64,000 nucleotides of DNA from VYFG01 sp965221795 (GTDB taxonomy: Bacteria > Pseudomonadota > Gammaproteobacteria > Arenicellales > Poriferihabitantaceae): contig OZ244914.1 of NCBI GenBank assembly GCA_965221795.1, forward strand, positions 558,001 through 622,000. The letters are read 5' to 3'. A program made the position numbers and the translations under genes. Below the pieces are notes generated by a model. The model was not told the DNA's origin. It worked only from the letters and a program-made list of their open reading frames with translations, and did not search any database. Shown here piece by piece: positions 42,416 to 51,391 of this stretch (the stretch's first letter is position 1; each line of letters opens with the position of its first letter).

Positions 42416-43756
42416 TTATCGCAGACCGCCCAAGTTGCCCGTCAGCGACGACTTCTTCAGGATGCTTTCGTACTGACGGGACATGAGATGCGACTGTACC
42501 TGAGAGATCAAGTCCATGGTTACCACCACAATAATCAGCAACGAGGTCCCGCCGAAGTAAAACGGAACACTGTATTGCACGATCAGGAATTCCGGGATGA
42601 GGCAGACAATGGTAATATAGATGGCACCGACCAAGGTCAGTTTCGACACCACCCCGTCAATATAACGGGAAGTGTGTGCTCCTGGACGGATGCCTGGAAC
42701 AAAGGCACCGGACTTCTTCAGATTGTCCGCGATATCGTCGGGATTGAATACCATCGCGGTATAGAAAAAGCAGAAAAAGACAATCATGCCTCCATACAAC
42801 AGGGTATAGACCGGCTCTCCCGGCTGCAGTTTGGTTGCGAGGTCACTCAACCAACCCATCCCTTCCATCTGGCCGAACCAGCTGCCCAGGCTGGCCGGAA
42901 ACAGAATCAGGCTGGAAGCGAAAATCGGCGGGATCACGCCAGCCATGTTCAGTTTCAGTGGAAGGTGGCTGGACTGGCCGGCCATCATGCGCCGGCCCTG
43001 TTGCCGTTTGGCATAGTTCACTGTGATCCGGCGTTGCCCACGTTCCACAAAAACCACACAGAAGGTGATGGCAATCGCTCCGACCAGCAGCAGGAGTACA
43101 AAAATGGGAGTGAAGGCTCCGGTGCGTGCCAATTCCAGCGTACCGGTGACCGCCGACGGCAAGCCAGCCACGATGGACGCAAAAATGATCAGGGAAATCC
43201 CATTGCCAATGCCCCGTTCCGTAATCTGCTCACCGAGCCACACCAGAAACATGGTACCGGCAACCAGGCTGGCTGCGGCAATGATCTTGAACCCGATGCC
43301 AGGAATCAGGATCACCGGTGCACCAGCCACCTGCATGTTTTCAATCGCAACCGATATCCCCACTGCCTGAAATGCAGCCAGCAGGACCGTGCCGTAGCGC
43401 GTATACTGGGTGATCTTGCGCCGTCCGGACTCGCCCTCTTTCTTCAGTTGCTCCAGCGTCGGGACAATGGCTGTCATCATCTGCATGATGATCGACGCCG
43501 AAATATAGGGCATCACTCCAAGGGCGAAGATGGAAAGCCGACTCAGTGCTCCCCCGGAAAACATATTGAAGACATCGACAATGGAACCGCGGGTCTGGCT
43601 GAACAGGTCCGCAACCGCATTGGAGTCGACTCCCGGTACAGGAATGTAGGTGCCGACCCGGTACACAATCAGTGCGCCCAACACAAACAGTATGCGTTGT
43701 TTCAGTTCGGACATGCTGGTCAGCATGCCAGCGGTGGGGGCATTTTTCTTTGCCAT
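42416..43756 (-). CDS. secY: Protein translocase subunit SecY
   Basis: The start at ATG 43756 gives 446 residues (E. coli 443), MAKKNAPTAGMLTSMSELKQ; a TTG nine codons upstream is possible but atypical. Ten membrane spans are visible. FALGVMPYISASIIMQMMTA and GERGIGNGISLIIFASIVAG-like text around residues 80 and 180 mark the plug-side and lateral-gate regions. It forms the Sec channel with SecE and SecG. Confidence 0.96.
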   Translation of the reverse strand: MAKKNAPTAGMLTSMSELKQRILFVLGALIVYRVGTYIPVPGVDSNAVADLFSQTRGSIVDVFNMFSGGALSRLSIFALGVMPYISASIIMQMMTAIVPTLEQLKKEGESGRRKITQYTRYGTVLLAAFQAVGISVAIENMQVAGAPVILIPGIGFKIIAAASLVAGTMFLVWLGEQITERGIGNGISLIIFASIVAGLPSAVTGTLELARTGAFTPIFVLLLLVGAIAITFCVVFVERGQRRITVNYAKRQQGRRMMAGQSSHLPLKLNMAGVIPPIFASSLILFPASLGSWFGQMEGMGWLSDLATKLQPGEPVYTLLYGGMIVFFCFFYTAMVFNPDDIADNLKKSGAFVPGIRPGAHTSRYIDGVVSKLTLVGAIYITIVCLIPEFLIVQYSVPFYFGGTSLLIIVVVTMDLISQVQSHLMSRQYESILKKSSLTGNLGGLR

Positions 43757-43795
43757 GGCCTGGTTCTGTGGGGTCGTCGGCAATAGGAGGCTGGG

Positions 43796-44230
43796 TCAGC
43801 CTTCTACCGTACCTCCCGCCTGTTCAATGACTGCCCGCGCACCCCGGGTCACTCCCAGTCCACGCACCGTAACGGCACGCCCGAAATCACCGGAGAGGAT
43901 GATCTTGGCACGGTCGACCGCATGACTAACCACACCGGCGGACTTCAGTGCCGCCAGGTCCACCACGTCCCCTTCCACCCGGGTCAGTTCATGCAATTGG
44001 ACTTCGGCCGCATTCCGATTGACACGACTGCGGAATCCCCGCTTCGGCAATCTTCTTTGCAACGGCATCTGCCCCCCTTCGAAGCCCACCTTATGATAGC
44101 CCCCGGACCGGGATTTCTGACCTTTCGTGCCACGCCCGGCGGTCTTGCCATGGCCACTGGCTGGACCACGGCCGACCCGCTTGGCCACAGTTCGGGCACC
44201 CGGTGCAGGTTTGATCGTATTCAGTCGCAT
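43796..44230 (-). CDS. rplO: 50S ribosomal protein L15
   Basis: 144 residues: MRLNTIKPAPGARTVAKRVG, then the arginine/glycine-rich extension KTAGRGTKGQKSRSGGYHKV that threads into 23S rRNA, and a C-terminal globular part ending EQAGGTVEG. Located between rpmD and secY. Confidence 0.97.
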   Translation of the reverse strand: MRLNTIKPAPGARTVAKRVGRGPASGHGKTAGRGTKGQKSRSGGYHKVGFEGGQMPLQRRLPKRGFRSRVNRNAAEVQLHELTRVEGDVVDLAALKSAGVVSHAVDRAKIILSGDFGRAVTVRGLGVTRGARAVIEQAGGTVEG

Positions 44231-44264
44231 ATCTTGCTCCCATATCTCGATTGAACAGCCTGCT

Positions 44265-44453
44265 TCACAATTCCTTCCATTCCACCATGTAACGGACCTT
44301 GTTGATCATGCCCCGGTTTTCCGGAGTATCGATGACCTCAACAGTCTGGTGCATGCGCCGCAAACCGAGGCCACGCACACAGGCTTGGTGCTTTTTGAGC
44401 CTGCCATGCAGGCTGCGAACCAGTTTGACCTGGATTTTTTTCGGTTCTGTCAT
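44265..44453 (-). CDS. rpmD: 50S ribosomal protein L30
   Basis: 62 residues, PKKIQVKLVRSLHGRLKKHQ with LGLRRMHQTVEVIDTPENRG, the whole ferredoxin-like L30 fold. Twenty-four bases after rpsE, in standard spc order. Confidence 0.95.
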   Translation of the reverse strand: MTEPKKIQVKLVRSLHGRLKKHQACVRGLGLRRMHQTVEVIDTPENRGMINKVRYMVEWKEL

Positions 44454-44477
44454 GATGCAATCGCCAAATTAGAGGGT

Positions 44478-44984
44478 TCAGAGTTCCTTGACCTTCTTGC
44501 CGCGTTTCGCCGCAACCTGGCTGGCACTGCGCATATGGCGCAATGCGTCGATGGTCGCCCGAGTGACATTAACCGGATTGGTGGTACCAATCACCTTGGA
44601 CAATACATTTTTCAGCCCCAGAACTTCGAACACCGCACGCATGGTGCCACCGGCCACAATACCGGTCCCGTCCGATGCGGGTCGCAGTACCACTCGGGCC
44701 GAGCCATGAGCCCCCATCAACGCATAAGGAATCGTATCTCCGGATAATTGCACCTTAAACAGATTCCGCCGCGCATCTTCCATGGCCTTTTGTACCGCCA
44801 CCGGCACCTCACGGGCCTTGCCGCGCCCCATGCCGACCCGTCCTTCCCCATCTCCCACGACCGTGAGTGCCGAGAATCCGAAAATACGGCCACCCTTGAC
44901 GACCTTGGAGACCCGCCGGACATTGATCAGTTGTTCCTGGTAGTTGTCTTTGCGGGTGAGGTCCCGATCTTTTTGATTCGCCAT
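44478..44984 (-). CDS. rpsE: 30S ribosomal protein S5
   Basis: 168 residues from ATG 44984 (MANQKDRDLTRKDNYQEQLI); a start five codons upstream is possible. RRVSKVVKGGRIFGFSALTV is the double-stranded-RNA-binding region and GTGIVAGGTMRAVFEVLGLK the C-terminal domain. S5 contributes to decoding fidelity. Confidence 0.97.
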   Translation of the reverse strand: MANQKDRDLTRKDNYQEQLINVRRVSKVVKGGRIFGFSALTVVGDGEGRVGMGRGKAREVPVAVQKAMEDARRNLFKVQLSGDTIPYALMGAHGSARVVLRPASDGTGIVAGGTMRAVFEVLGLKNVLSKVIGTTNPVNVTRATIDALRHMRSASQVAAKRGKKVKEL

Positions 44985-45005
44985 GATATGAACTGTCACT
45001 TCTCT

Positions 45006-45362
45006 CTAGAATCGGAGGCCGCCTTCACGGGCCGCATCCGCAAATGCCTTCACTCGTCCGTGGTAGCGGAATCCGGAGCGATCAAATGCAACCACCCCCA
45101 CTCCGGCCGACCGGGCCTTTTCAGCCAACAGCTTGCCCACCGCACGAGCCGCTTCCGTATTACCGGTATACTGAAGATCCTTTCGTAGCGCCGAATCCAG
45201 TGTAGATGCGGCCGCCAACACCCGACTTCCGCTGGCATCAATAACCTGCGCATAGAAATGGCGTGGAGTCCGGTGCACACTAAGACGAACCGCTTCCAAC
45301 CCCGCAATACGGGCCCTGGACTTGCGGGCCCGTCTTAATCTTGACCTTTTTTTATCGCTCAT
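45006..45362 (-). CDS. rplR: 50S ribosomal protein L18
   Basis: 118 residues: RLRRARKSRARIAGLEAVRL basic N-terminus that binds 5S rRNA, and VGVVAFDRSGFRYHGRVKAF at the C-terminal side, ending AREGGLRF. Between rplF and rpsE. Confidence 0.97.
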   Translation of the reverse strand: MSDKKRSRLRRARKSRARIAGLEAVRLSVHRTPRHFYAQVIDASGSRVLAAASTLDSALRKDLQYTGNTEAARAVGKLLAEKARSAGVGVVAFDRSGFRYHGRVKAFADAAREGGLRF

Positions 45363-45390
45363 TGGCTGAATACCTGTAACAATGGCCCGT

Positions 45391-45936
45391 CTACTTCTTC
45401 TTTGCCTGCTTGCGAATCACATACTCATCGGCATAGCGGACCCCTTTGCCCTTGTATGGCTCGGGAGGACGATAGGCCCGAATTTCGGCAGCCGTCTGAC
45501 CCAGTAATTGCTTGTCGGAAGATTTAAGAATAAGGGTCGTCTGGTTGGGTGCTTCTGCCGTTACGCCCACTGGCAATTCATACGCCACCGGATGAGAGAA
45601 CCCAAGGGTCAGATTGATCCGGTTGCCCTGCACCTGGGCCCGATACCCCACACCCACAATGTTCAGGGTGCGCTCAAAACCACGGCTGATACCGATCAGG
45701 ATATTATTCACCAGTGCCCGGGTCGTCCCCGACATGGCCGCCAGATGCTTGGAGGATTTCCGTTCTGCGGCATCAATCGACACCTGCACAGTCCCTTCTG
45801 AATGCACCAGGTTAATCCCTTCTACAAGATCCAAACCTAATTCTCCCTTCGGTCCCTTGGCACAGAACCGGCGCTCTTCAATTTTCACTTCGACCCCGCT
45901 TGGCACCGGAATCGGGGCATTTGCAACTCGTGACAT
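45391..45936 (-). CDS. rplF: 50S ribosomal protein L6
   Basis: 181 residues beginning MSRVANAPIPVPSGVEVKIE and ending RYADEYVIRKQAKKK. GFERTLNIVGVGYRAQVQGN and RAYRPPEPYKGKGVRY are standard; the latter approaches the sarcin-ricin loop and factor site. Confidence 0.97.
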   Translation of the reverse strand: MSRVANAPIPVPSGVEVKIEERRFCAKGPKGELGLDLVEGINLVHSEGTVQVSIDAAERKSSKHLAAMSGTTRALVNNILIGISRGFERTLNIVGVGYRAQVQGNRINLTLGFSHPVAYELPVGVTAEAPNQTTLILKSSDKQLLGQTAAEIRAYRPPEPYKGKGVRYADEYVIRKQAKKK

Positions 45937-45966
45937 GGTACTTTCTCCGTAATCCGCAGGCCCGCC

Positions 45967-46362
45967 TTAGAACACCGTACAGATCACTTCACCACCGACC
46001 CCGTTTTCACGGGCCACCTTGTCCGTCATGATGCCCTTGGAAGTGGAAATCAACGCCACTCCCAGCCCATTCCGCACGTTCGGGATCTGTTTGTTGCCGG
46101 CATACACACGCCGTCCCGGTTTGCTGATACGCTGGAGTTCCTCGATAACCGGAGAACCCTGAAAATACTTCAGTTCGATATCCAGGCTCTTCGCTGTGCC
46201 TTCCCCGTCCACCCGAAAACTGCGAATATACCCTTCCTGCATGAGCACTTCCGCAATGGACGATTTGGCCCGGGAGGCTGGCATCGAAACCCACACCTTC
46301 CCCGCCTGTTGGCCGTTCCGGATCCGGGTTAACATATCCGCGATGGGATCAGACATGCTCAT
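45967..46362 (-). CDS. rpsH: 30S ribosomal protein S8
   Basis: The ATG at 46362, behind GGAGAGGAG, gives 131 residues (E. coli 130): MSMSDPIADMLTRIRNGQQA to GVGGEVICTVF. In enterobacteria S8 represses the spc operon by binding its mRNA near rplE; no such site was examined here. Longer upstream codons belong to rpsN in another frame. Confidence 0.97.
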   Translation of the reverse strand: MSMSDPIADMLTRIRNGQQAGKVWVSMPASRAKSSIAEVLMQEGYIRSFRVDGEGTAKSLDIELKYFQGSPVIEELQRISKPGRRVYAGNKQIPNVRNGLGVALISTSKGIMTDKVARENGVGGEVICTVF

Positions 46363-46376
46363 GATCGTCTCCTCTC

Positions 46377-46682
46377 CTACCAACTCGACTTGACCACGCC
46401 TGGCGCTTCGCCACGCATGATGACATCCCGCAGTTGATTGCGGCACAGGCCAAATTTCCGATAGTAACCGTGGGGTCGTCCGGTCAGTGCGCAACGATTT
46501 CGCTGCCGAACCCGAGCCGAATCCCTCGGCAGCTTCTGCAACTGCATCATCGCATCCCATTGTGCGTCCGCACTGGTATCCGGTGCAGAAACGAGGGTGC
46601 GCAGTCGGCTGCGGCGGTCCGTGTATCGGCTCACCAGGCGGGTCCGCTTGGCTTCCCGGGCAATCATGGATTTTTTGGCCAT
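46377..46682 (-). CDS. rpsN: 30S ribosomal protein S14
   Basis: 101 residues, AKKSMIAREAKRTRLVSRYT to RGEAPGVVKSSW. It is the long, zinc-independent form: the CxxC pairs of short S14 are absent. RCALTGRPHGYYRKFGLCRN is the family signature. Four bases after rplE. Confidence 0.97.
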   Translation of the reverse strand: MAKKSMIAREAKRTRLVSRYTDRRSRLRTLVSAPDTSADAQWDAMMQLQKLPRDSARVRQRNRCALTGRPHGYYRKFGLCRNQLRDVIMRGEAPGVVKSSW

Positions 46683-46686
46683 AACT

Positions 46687-47226
46687 TCAGTTCCTGATCG
46701 GAAAATGGAATGCGGTCAACAACGCCAACGCCTCTTCGTCCGTCCGGGCGGAAGTGGTGATACAGACATCCAGTCCCCGGATGGCGTCAATATTGTCATA
46801 GTCGATCTCAGGGAACACAATCTGTTCCTTGAGGCCAAAAGAATAATTGCCCCGGCCATCGAACGATTTCGACGACAGCCCCCGGAAATCGCGAATTCTG
46901 GGAATGGCCACCGTAATCAGGCGATCAAAGAACTCGTACATCCGCTCGCGACGCAGGGTCACTTTGGCCCCGACCGGCCAACCCTCCCGGATCTTGAAGG
47001 CAGCTTCCGACTTCCGCGCCCGCGTGATCACCGGTTTCTGACCGGAGATCTTTTGCAGGTCATCCGAAGCTGTCTGCAGCACATTCTTGTTCGCAACCGC
47101 CTCACCCAATCCCATGTTGAGGGTAATCTTGGTCAGGCGCGGTAATTGCATGCGGCTCGAAAACCCGAACTGTGTATTCAGTTTCGGGGCAATTTCTTGG
47201 TGATATAACTGTTCCAGTCTATTCAT
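46687..47226 (-). CDS. rplE: 50S ribosomal protein L5
   Basis: 179 residues from ATG 47226 (MNRLEQLYHQEIAPKLNTQF), the same length as E. coli L5. RLTKITLNMGLGEAVANKNV and DFRGLSSKSFDGRGNYSFGL are family segments. It binds 5S rRNA with L18. A longer frame would overlap rplX heavily and is not used. Confidence 0.97.
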   Translation of the reverse strand: MNRLEQLYHQEIAPKLNTQFGFSSRMQLPRLTKITLNMGLGEAVANKNVLQTASDDLQKISGQKPVITRARKSEAAFKIREGWPVGAKVTLRRERMYEFFDRLITVAIPRIRDFRGLSSKSFDGRGNYSFGLKEQIVFPEIDYDNIDAIRGLDVCITTSARTDEEALALLTAFHFPIRN

Positions 47227-47263
47227 GATAATGCTTTCAATCGCGGTCCGAGGCATCGTCGGC

Positions 47264-47584
47264 TCACGCCAGGTCAATCACTTCTCCATTGGATTTGAAA
47301 TACCGTACTTTACGGCCATCCTCAAGGTGCCGGTAGCCGATCCGATCACCTTTCTTGGTAGCCGGGTTGTACAAGGCCAGATTGGATAGCTGCACAGGGG
47401 CTTCCTGCGAAAGGATCCCTCCTACCTCGCCAGCATTGGGGTTGCCACGCTTGTGTTTCTTGACCACATTAATGTTGTCCACCAGGGCTCGGCCGTCATC
47501 CAGCACTCGAAGCACATTTCCACGCCGACCCTTGTCACGGCCTGCAATCACGATCACGTCGTCACCTTTTTTAATTCTCTGCAT
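47264..47584 (-). CDS. rplX: 50S ribosomal protein L24
   Basis: 106 residues with the KOW motif (KGDDVIVIAGRDKGRRGNVL), an early assembly initiator at the exit tunnel. HKRGNPNAGEVGGILSQEAP is standard. Located between rplN and rplE. Confidence 0.97.
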   Translation of the reverse strand: MQRIKKGDDVIVIAGRDKGRRGNVLRVLDDGRALVDNINVVKKHKRGNPNAGEVGGILSQEAPVQLSNLALYNPATKKGDRIGYRHLEDGRKVRYFKSNGEVIDLA

Positions 47585-47625
47585 GATGCCTACTCTCGAT
47601 TCTTCCTGGGATGGACAAGGGATCT

Positions 47626-47994
47626 TTACAGTACTTCCGGAGCCAGGGAAATAATCCGCATGAACTTTTCCGAACGCAGCTCCCGGGTCACCGGACCGAA
47701 GATCCGGGTACCGATCGGCTGGTGATTCGTATTCAGCAGGACTGCGGCATTGCGGTCAAACCGAATCAGCGAGCCATCGGGCCTGCGAACCCCACTGCGA
47801 GTCCGTACAATGACTGCGTTGAAGACATCCCCCTTCTTTACCCGACTGTTCGGCAAGGCTTCCTTGATGGAAATCTTGATGATATCGCCGATCCCGGCAT
47901 AACGGCGCTTGGACCCGCCCAGTACCTTGATACACTGGACTCGCTTGGCTCCGCTGTTATCCGCCACCGACAAAATGGATTGCATCTGGATCAT
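47626..47994 (-). CDS. rplN: 50S ribosomal protein L14
   Basis: 122 residues from ATG 47994: MIQMQSILSVADNSGAKRVQ to EKFMRIISLAPEVL, the usual length. L14 lies at the intersubunit bridge and binds the silencing factor RsfS. The upstream in-frame extension overlaps rpsQ and is not family-like. Confidence 0.97.
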   Translation of the reverse strand: MIQMQSILSVADNSGAKRVQCIKVLGGSKRRYAGIGDIIKISIKEALPNSRVKKGDVFNAVIVRTRSGVRRPDGSLIRFDRNAAVLLNTNHQPIGTRIFGPVTRELRSEKFMRIISLAPEVL

Positions 47995-48005
47995 CGTGAA
48001 TTCTC

Positions 48006-48272
48006 CTAGACCGCCTTGCTCATGACTTCCACCAAGCGCCAACACTTCTGCTTGCTGATCGGCCGACACTCTTCAATACGCACCAGGTCACCGACACTGC
48101 ATTCATTGTTTTCATCATGGGCATGAAAACGGGTCGAGCGACGGATGTATTTCTGGTAGAGCGGATGCTTGACCTGACGCTCTACCAGGACCGTCACTGT
48201 CTTGTCCATCGCGGCACTGACCACGCTGCCCTGAAGCGAACGTGCGGACTTTTCTTGCTTGCTGGAGGTCAT
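48006..48272 (-). CDS. rpsQ: 30S ribosomal protein S17
   Basis: 88 residues; LQGSVVSAAMDKTVTVLVER and SVGDLVRIEECRPISKQKCW are the OB-fold signature of S17, a primary 16S rRNA binder. One base separates it from rpmC. Confidence 0.97.
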   Translation of the reverse strand: MTSSKQEKSARSLQGSVVSAAMDKTVTVLVERQVKHPLYQKYIRRSTRFHAHDENNECSVGDLVRIEECRPISKQKCWRLVEVMSKAV

Positions 48273-48273
48273 C

Positions 48274-48465
48274 TCAATGGGTGCCTTTCTCGGTCAAAAT
48301 CGTCTTGATGCGGGCAATATCCTTCCGCACCATACGGAAGCGGGAGGGATTGGCCAACTGGTCCGATCCCCGCTGCATTCGCAGGTTGAATTGTTCCTGG
48401 CGCAGGCCGAGCAATTCTTTCTCCAGTTCATCCACGTTCATGGCTCGTAAGTCAGACGTTTTCAT
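48274..48465 (-). CDS. rpmC: 50S ribosomal protein L29
   Basis: 63 residues from ATG 48465 (MKTSDLRAMNVDELEKELLG), whose start shares a base with the rplP stop (TGATG). The two-helix L29 fold with FNLRMQRGSDQLANPSRFR is complete; it sits at the exit tunnel. Confidence 0.96.
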   Translation of the reverse strand: MKTSDLRAMNVDELEKELLGLRQEQFNLRMQRGSDQLANPSRFRMVRKDIARIKTILTEKGTH

Positions 48466-48878
48466 CAACCCACCTGGCGCTTGGCAAATGTGGTCTGTAC
48501 CGGCAATTTGGCTCCAGCCAGGCGAAAGGCCTCGCGCGCCAACGGTTCCGGCACCCCTTCAATTTCGTACAGCATGGTGCCGGGTTGAACCAGGGCCACC
48601 CAATACTCTGGATTGCCCTTGCCTTTGCCCATACGGACCTCCAGCGGTTTCTTGGACACCGGCTTGTCGGGAAACACCCGAATCCAGATCCGTCCACCCC
48701 GTTTCACATGACGTGTGATCGCCCGGCGTGCCGCTTCGATCTGGCGGGCCGTCAGCCGTCCTCGTCCAGAACACTGCAAGCCAAATTCGCCAAAGCTCAC
48801 CCGGTTGCCCCGGGTAGCCAGGCCACGATTGCGGCCTTTTTGCTGTTTGCGGAATTTGGTTCTTTTCGGTTGAAGCAT
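48465..48878 (-). CDS. rplP: 50S ribosomal protein L16
   Basis: 137 residues, MLQPKRTKFRKQQKGRNRGL, with QIEAARRAITRHVKRGGRIW and RMGKGKGNPEYWVALVQPGT, the segment beside the A-site tRNA. The arginine hydroxylated by YcfD in E. coli falls in a conserved region here (modification not shown). Confidence 0.97.
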   Translation of the reverse strand: MLQPKRTKFRKQQKGRNRGLATRGNRVSFGEFGLQCSGRGRLTARQIEAARRAITRHVKRGGRIWIRVFPDKPVSKKPLEVRMGKGKGNPEYWVALVQPGTMLYEIEGVPEPLAREAFRLAGAKLPVQTTFAKRQVG

Positions 48879-48897
48879 GGCTTATAGACTCATATCG

Positions 48898-49575
48898 TCA
48901 TGCGGCTTCCGCCCGGGAATCCCGGGAATCATCCGACGTCGTCTCTTCCGGGAATACCTCGCCCTTGAAGATCCAGACTTTGACCCCGATGATGCCGTAG
49001 GTCGTCCGAGCCTCATGGACTCCATAGTCAATGTCGGCCCGTAGCGTATGCAACGGAACCCGGCCCTCCCGATACCATTCGGTACGGGCAATTTCGGCAC
49101 CATTGAGCCGGCCGGAAACCATGATCTTGACCCCTTCAGCACCGAGACGCATGGTATTTTGCACGGCGCGTTTCATCGCACGGCGGAACATGATCCGCTT
49201 TTCCAGTTGTTGGCAGACATTCTCCGCTACCAGCTTGGCGTTGAGCTCGGGTTTGCGAATCTCTTCCACCGCCACCTGAACCGGCGAGCCATTGAGCCGT
49301 GTCAGTGTCGCCCGCAACCGCTCGATATCCTCTCCTTTCTTGCCGATCACAATACCCGGCCGGGCCGAATAGATCGTAACGATCAGGTTCTGTGCCGGGC
49401 GCTCAATCACCACCCGACTGACTGCGGCATTCGCCAGCCGCTTCATGATGAACTGGCGCAGTTTCAGGTCACTGGCCAGCGTATTGGCATAATCCCGGCT
49501 CGGGGCGTACCACTTGGTATTCCAGTCCCGGGAAATTCCCAGACGCATACCGTTCGGATTGACTTTCTGTCCCAT
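48898..49575 (-). CDS. rpsC: 30S ribosomal protein S3
   Basis: 225 residues: MGQKVNPNGMRLGISRDWNT, KH domain with ARPGIVIGKKGEDIERLRAT, and the C-terminal domain GRLNGAEIARTEWYREGRVP. S3 lines the mRNA entry channel. It overlaps nothing and is two bases from rplV. Confidence 0.97.
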   Translation of the reverse strand: MGQKVNPNGMRLGISRDWNTKWYAPSRDYANTLASDLKLRQFIMKRLANAAVSRVVIERPAQNLIVTIYSARPGIVIGKKGEDIERLRATLTRLNGSPVQVAVEEIRKPELNAKLVAENVCQQLEKRIMFRRAMKRAVQNTMRLGAEGVKIMVSGRLNGAEIARTEWYREGRVPLHTLRADIDYGVHEARTTYGIIGVKVWIFKGEVFPEETTSDDSRDSRAEAA

Positions 49576-49577
49576 CT

Positions 49578-49928
49578 TTATCTCCGTCTTGGAAGTGGGT
49601 CATCACACACACTGATGGTGATGTGACAATTGCGTTTGGTGATCCGGGTCCCCCGGCCTTTCGCACGGGCTCGGTACCGTTTCATCACCGGGGCCTCATC
49701 CACCATGATCTGATCGATCCAGAGTTCATCCACGTCCAACCCCAAGTTGTTTTCGGCATTGGCGATCGCAGAGTTGAGAGTCTTGCGTACGCACACGGCC
49801 CCCTTGCGGCGACTGAACTGCAGTAATTCCAGTGCCTGCTCCACCGGCATCCGGCGGACTTGGTTGGCCACCAGCCGACATTTTTGCGGTGACAGCCTCA
49901 CATGGCGTGTAATGGCTTTTGCTTGCAT
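49578..49928 (-). CDS. rplV: 50S ribosomal protein L22
   Basis: 116 residues from ATG 49928; MQAKAITRHVRLSPQKCRLV and the tip of the tunnel loop near YRARAKGRGTRITKRNCHIT are present. A GTG two codons upstream is an alternative start. Mutations in the loop give macrolide resistance in other species; nothing unusual is seen here. Confidence 0.97.
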   Translation of the reverse strand: MQAKAITRHVRLSPQKCRLVANQVRRMPVEQALELLQFSRRKGAVCVRKTLNSAIANAENNLGLDVDELWIDQIMVDEAPVMKRYRARAKGRGTRITKRNCHITISVCDDPLPRRR

Positions 49929-49930
49929 CG

Positions 49931-50203
49931 TCACCTGGCCTTTTTCCCGGCAGTATGACCGCGATACGTGCGGGTTGGTGCAAATTCCCCCAGCTTGTGG
50001 CCGACCATATTCTCATTGATCAGGATGGGCATATGCTGACGGCCATTGTGAACCGCGATCGTCAGCCCAATGAATTCCGGCATGATCATGGAACGCCGGG
50101 ACCAGGTCTTGATGGGACGGCGTGAATTCTCTTCCCGCGCCTTTTGTACCTTGGCCCAGAGATGATGATCCACGAACGGACCTTTCTTGATGGAACGAGG
50201 CAT
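49931..50203 (-). CDS. rpsS: 30S ribosomal protein S19
   Basis: 90 residues from ATG 50203, MPRSIKKGPFVDHHLWAKVQ to RGHTAGKKAR. S19 pairs with S13 in the 30S head. Two bases after rplB. The longer frame upstream is antisense-like overlap with rplB and not coding. Confidence 0.97.
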   Translation of the reverse strand: MPRSIKKGPFVDHHLWAKVQKAREENSRRPIKTWSRRSMIMPEFIGLTIAVHNGRQHMPILINENMVGHKLGEFAPTRTYRGHTAGKKAR

Positions 50204-50205
50204 GA

Positions 50206-51030
50206 CTATTTCTTCCTTCTGCGGATAATCATTGAATCGGTACGCTTGTTGCTGCGGGTCCGGTACCCTTTGGTCGGAACCCCCCAGGGAGTAACCGGAT
50301 GGCGTCCTCCGGAAGTACGCCCCTCCCCGCCGCCATGGGGATGGTCTACCGGATTCATCGCCACCCCACGTACGGTGGGGCGGATCCCACGCCAACGCTT
50401 GGCACCGGCTTTGCCGAGCTTGCGGAGACTGTGTTCCGGGTTGCCCACCTGGCCGATGGTGGCACGACAGTCGAGATGCACTCTACGCATCTCGCCGGAC
50501 CGCAATCGGAGCTGGGCATAAGCACCCTCCTTGCCGACAAACTGAACAGAGGCGCCCGCTGAACGCGCCAGCTGCCCCCCCTTGCCGGGCTTGAGTTCCA
50601 CACAATGGACCACCGTACCGATCGGAATATGCCTCAGTGGCAGGCAATTTCCGACATTGTAAGGCGCACCGGGCCCGGACACCACCGAGTCACCAGCCTT
50701 GATTCCACGGGGCGAGAGAATATACCGGTATTCCCCGTCCTTATAAGACAGAAGGGCGATATGGGCACTTCGATTGGGATCGTATTCCAGGCGCTTGACG
50801 GTTGCCGGCACTCCGTCCTTGTCCCGCTTGAAATCTACCAGACGATAATGGCGCTTATGCCCTCCACCTCGATGCCGCACGGTCACCCGACCGGCATGGT
50901 TGCGTCCATCAGTGGATTTCTTCGGCTCCAGGAGCGGCCCATAAGGCTTGCCCTGGTACAAGTCCGGGGTAACCACCCGGACCGCCCCTCGCTGGCCTGG
51001 GGTCACCGGTTTCAGTTTCGCTAGTGGCAT
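50206..51030 (-). CDS. rplB: 50S ribosomal protein L2
   Basis: 274 residues, PLAKLKPVTPGQRGAVRVVT, ending SNKRTDSMIIRRRKK. The peptidyl-transferase-proximal segment GVAMNPVDHPHGGGEGRTSG, with the conserved histidine in PHGGG, is intact. Primary 23S rRNA binder. Confidence 0.98.
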   Translation of the reverse strand: MPLAKLKPVTPGQRGAVRVVTPDLYQGKPYGPLLEPKKSTDGRNHAGRVTVRHRGGGHKRHYRLVDFKRDKDGVPATVKRLEYDPNRSAHIALLSYKDGEYRYILSPRGIKAGDSVVSGPGAPYNVGNCLPLRHIPIGTVVHCVELKPGKGGQLARSAGASVQFVGKEGAYAQLRLRSGEMRRVHLDCRATIGQVGNPEHSLRKLGKAGAKRWRGIRPTVRGVAMNPVDHPHGGGEGRTSGGRHPVTPWGVPTKGYRTRSNKRTDSMIIRRRKK

Positions 51031-51073
51031 GACGGTTTACTCGAATGCATCTTTCACGTTGGATCGGCCCGGA

Positions 51074-51391
51074 TCAGGCTCTGGCAAACCCTATAATGTC
51101 GATATCATGGCCTTGCTTCAGCCGGACATAGGCTTTTTTCCAATTGCTGCGCTTGCCCGCAATGCGACCAAACCGCTTGGCTTTGCCCCGTACATTCACG
51201 ACCTGTACGCGCTCCACCTCGACCGAAAAGAATTTCTCCACGGCCAGTTTGATCTCCTGTTTGGTGGCATCGGGCAATACCGCAAACACGAACTGCTGTC
51301 CGGTTGCTAACTCCCCGGACGACTTTTCGGTAATCACCGGATGCAGGATGATCCGGTAAAGGCGCTCCCCTTTCGCAGTGACGATACTCAT
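51074..51391 (-). CDS. rplW: 50S ribosomal protein L23
   Basis: 105 residues: RLYRIILHPVITEKSSGELA and VRGKAKRFGRIAGKRSNWKK. L23 is the docking site of trigger factor and SRP; the exposed segment around ATGQQFVFAVLPDATKQEIK is present. Start overlaps the rplD stop by four bases. Confidence 0.97.
   Translation of the reverse strand: MSIVTAKGERLYRIILHPVITEKSSGELATGQQFVFAVLPDATKQEIKLAVEKFFSVEVERVQVVNVRGKAKRFGRIAGKRSNWKKAYVRLKQGHDIDIIGFARA

Noticed and set aside
46377..46560. N-terminal extension of rpsH
   Set aside because: The extra codons lie within rpsN in another frame; the ATG at 46362 has a strong ribosome site and gives the normal S8 length.
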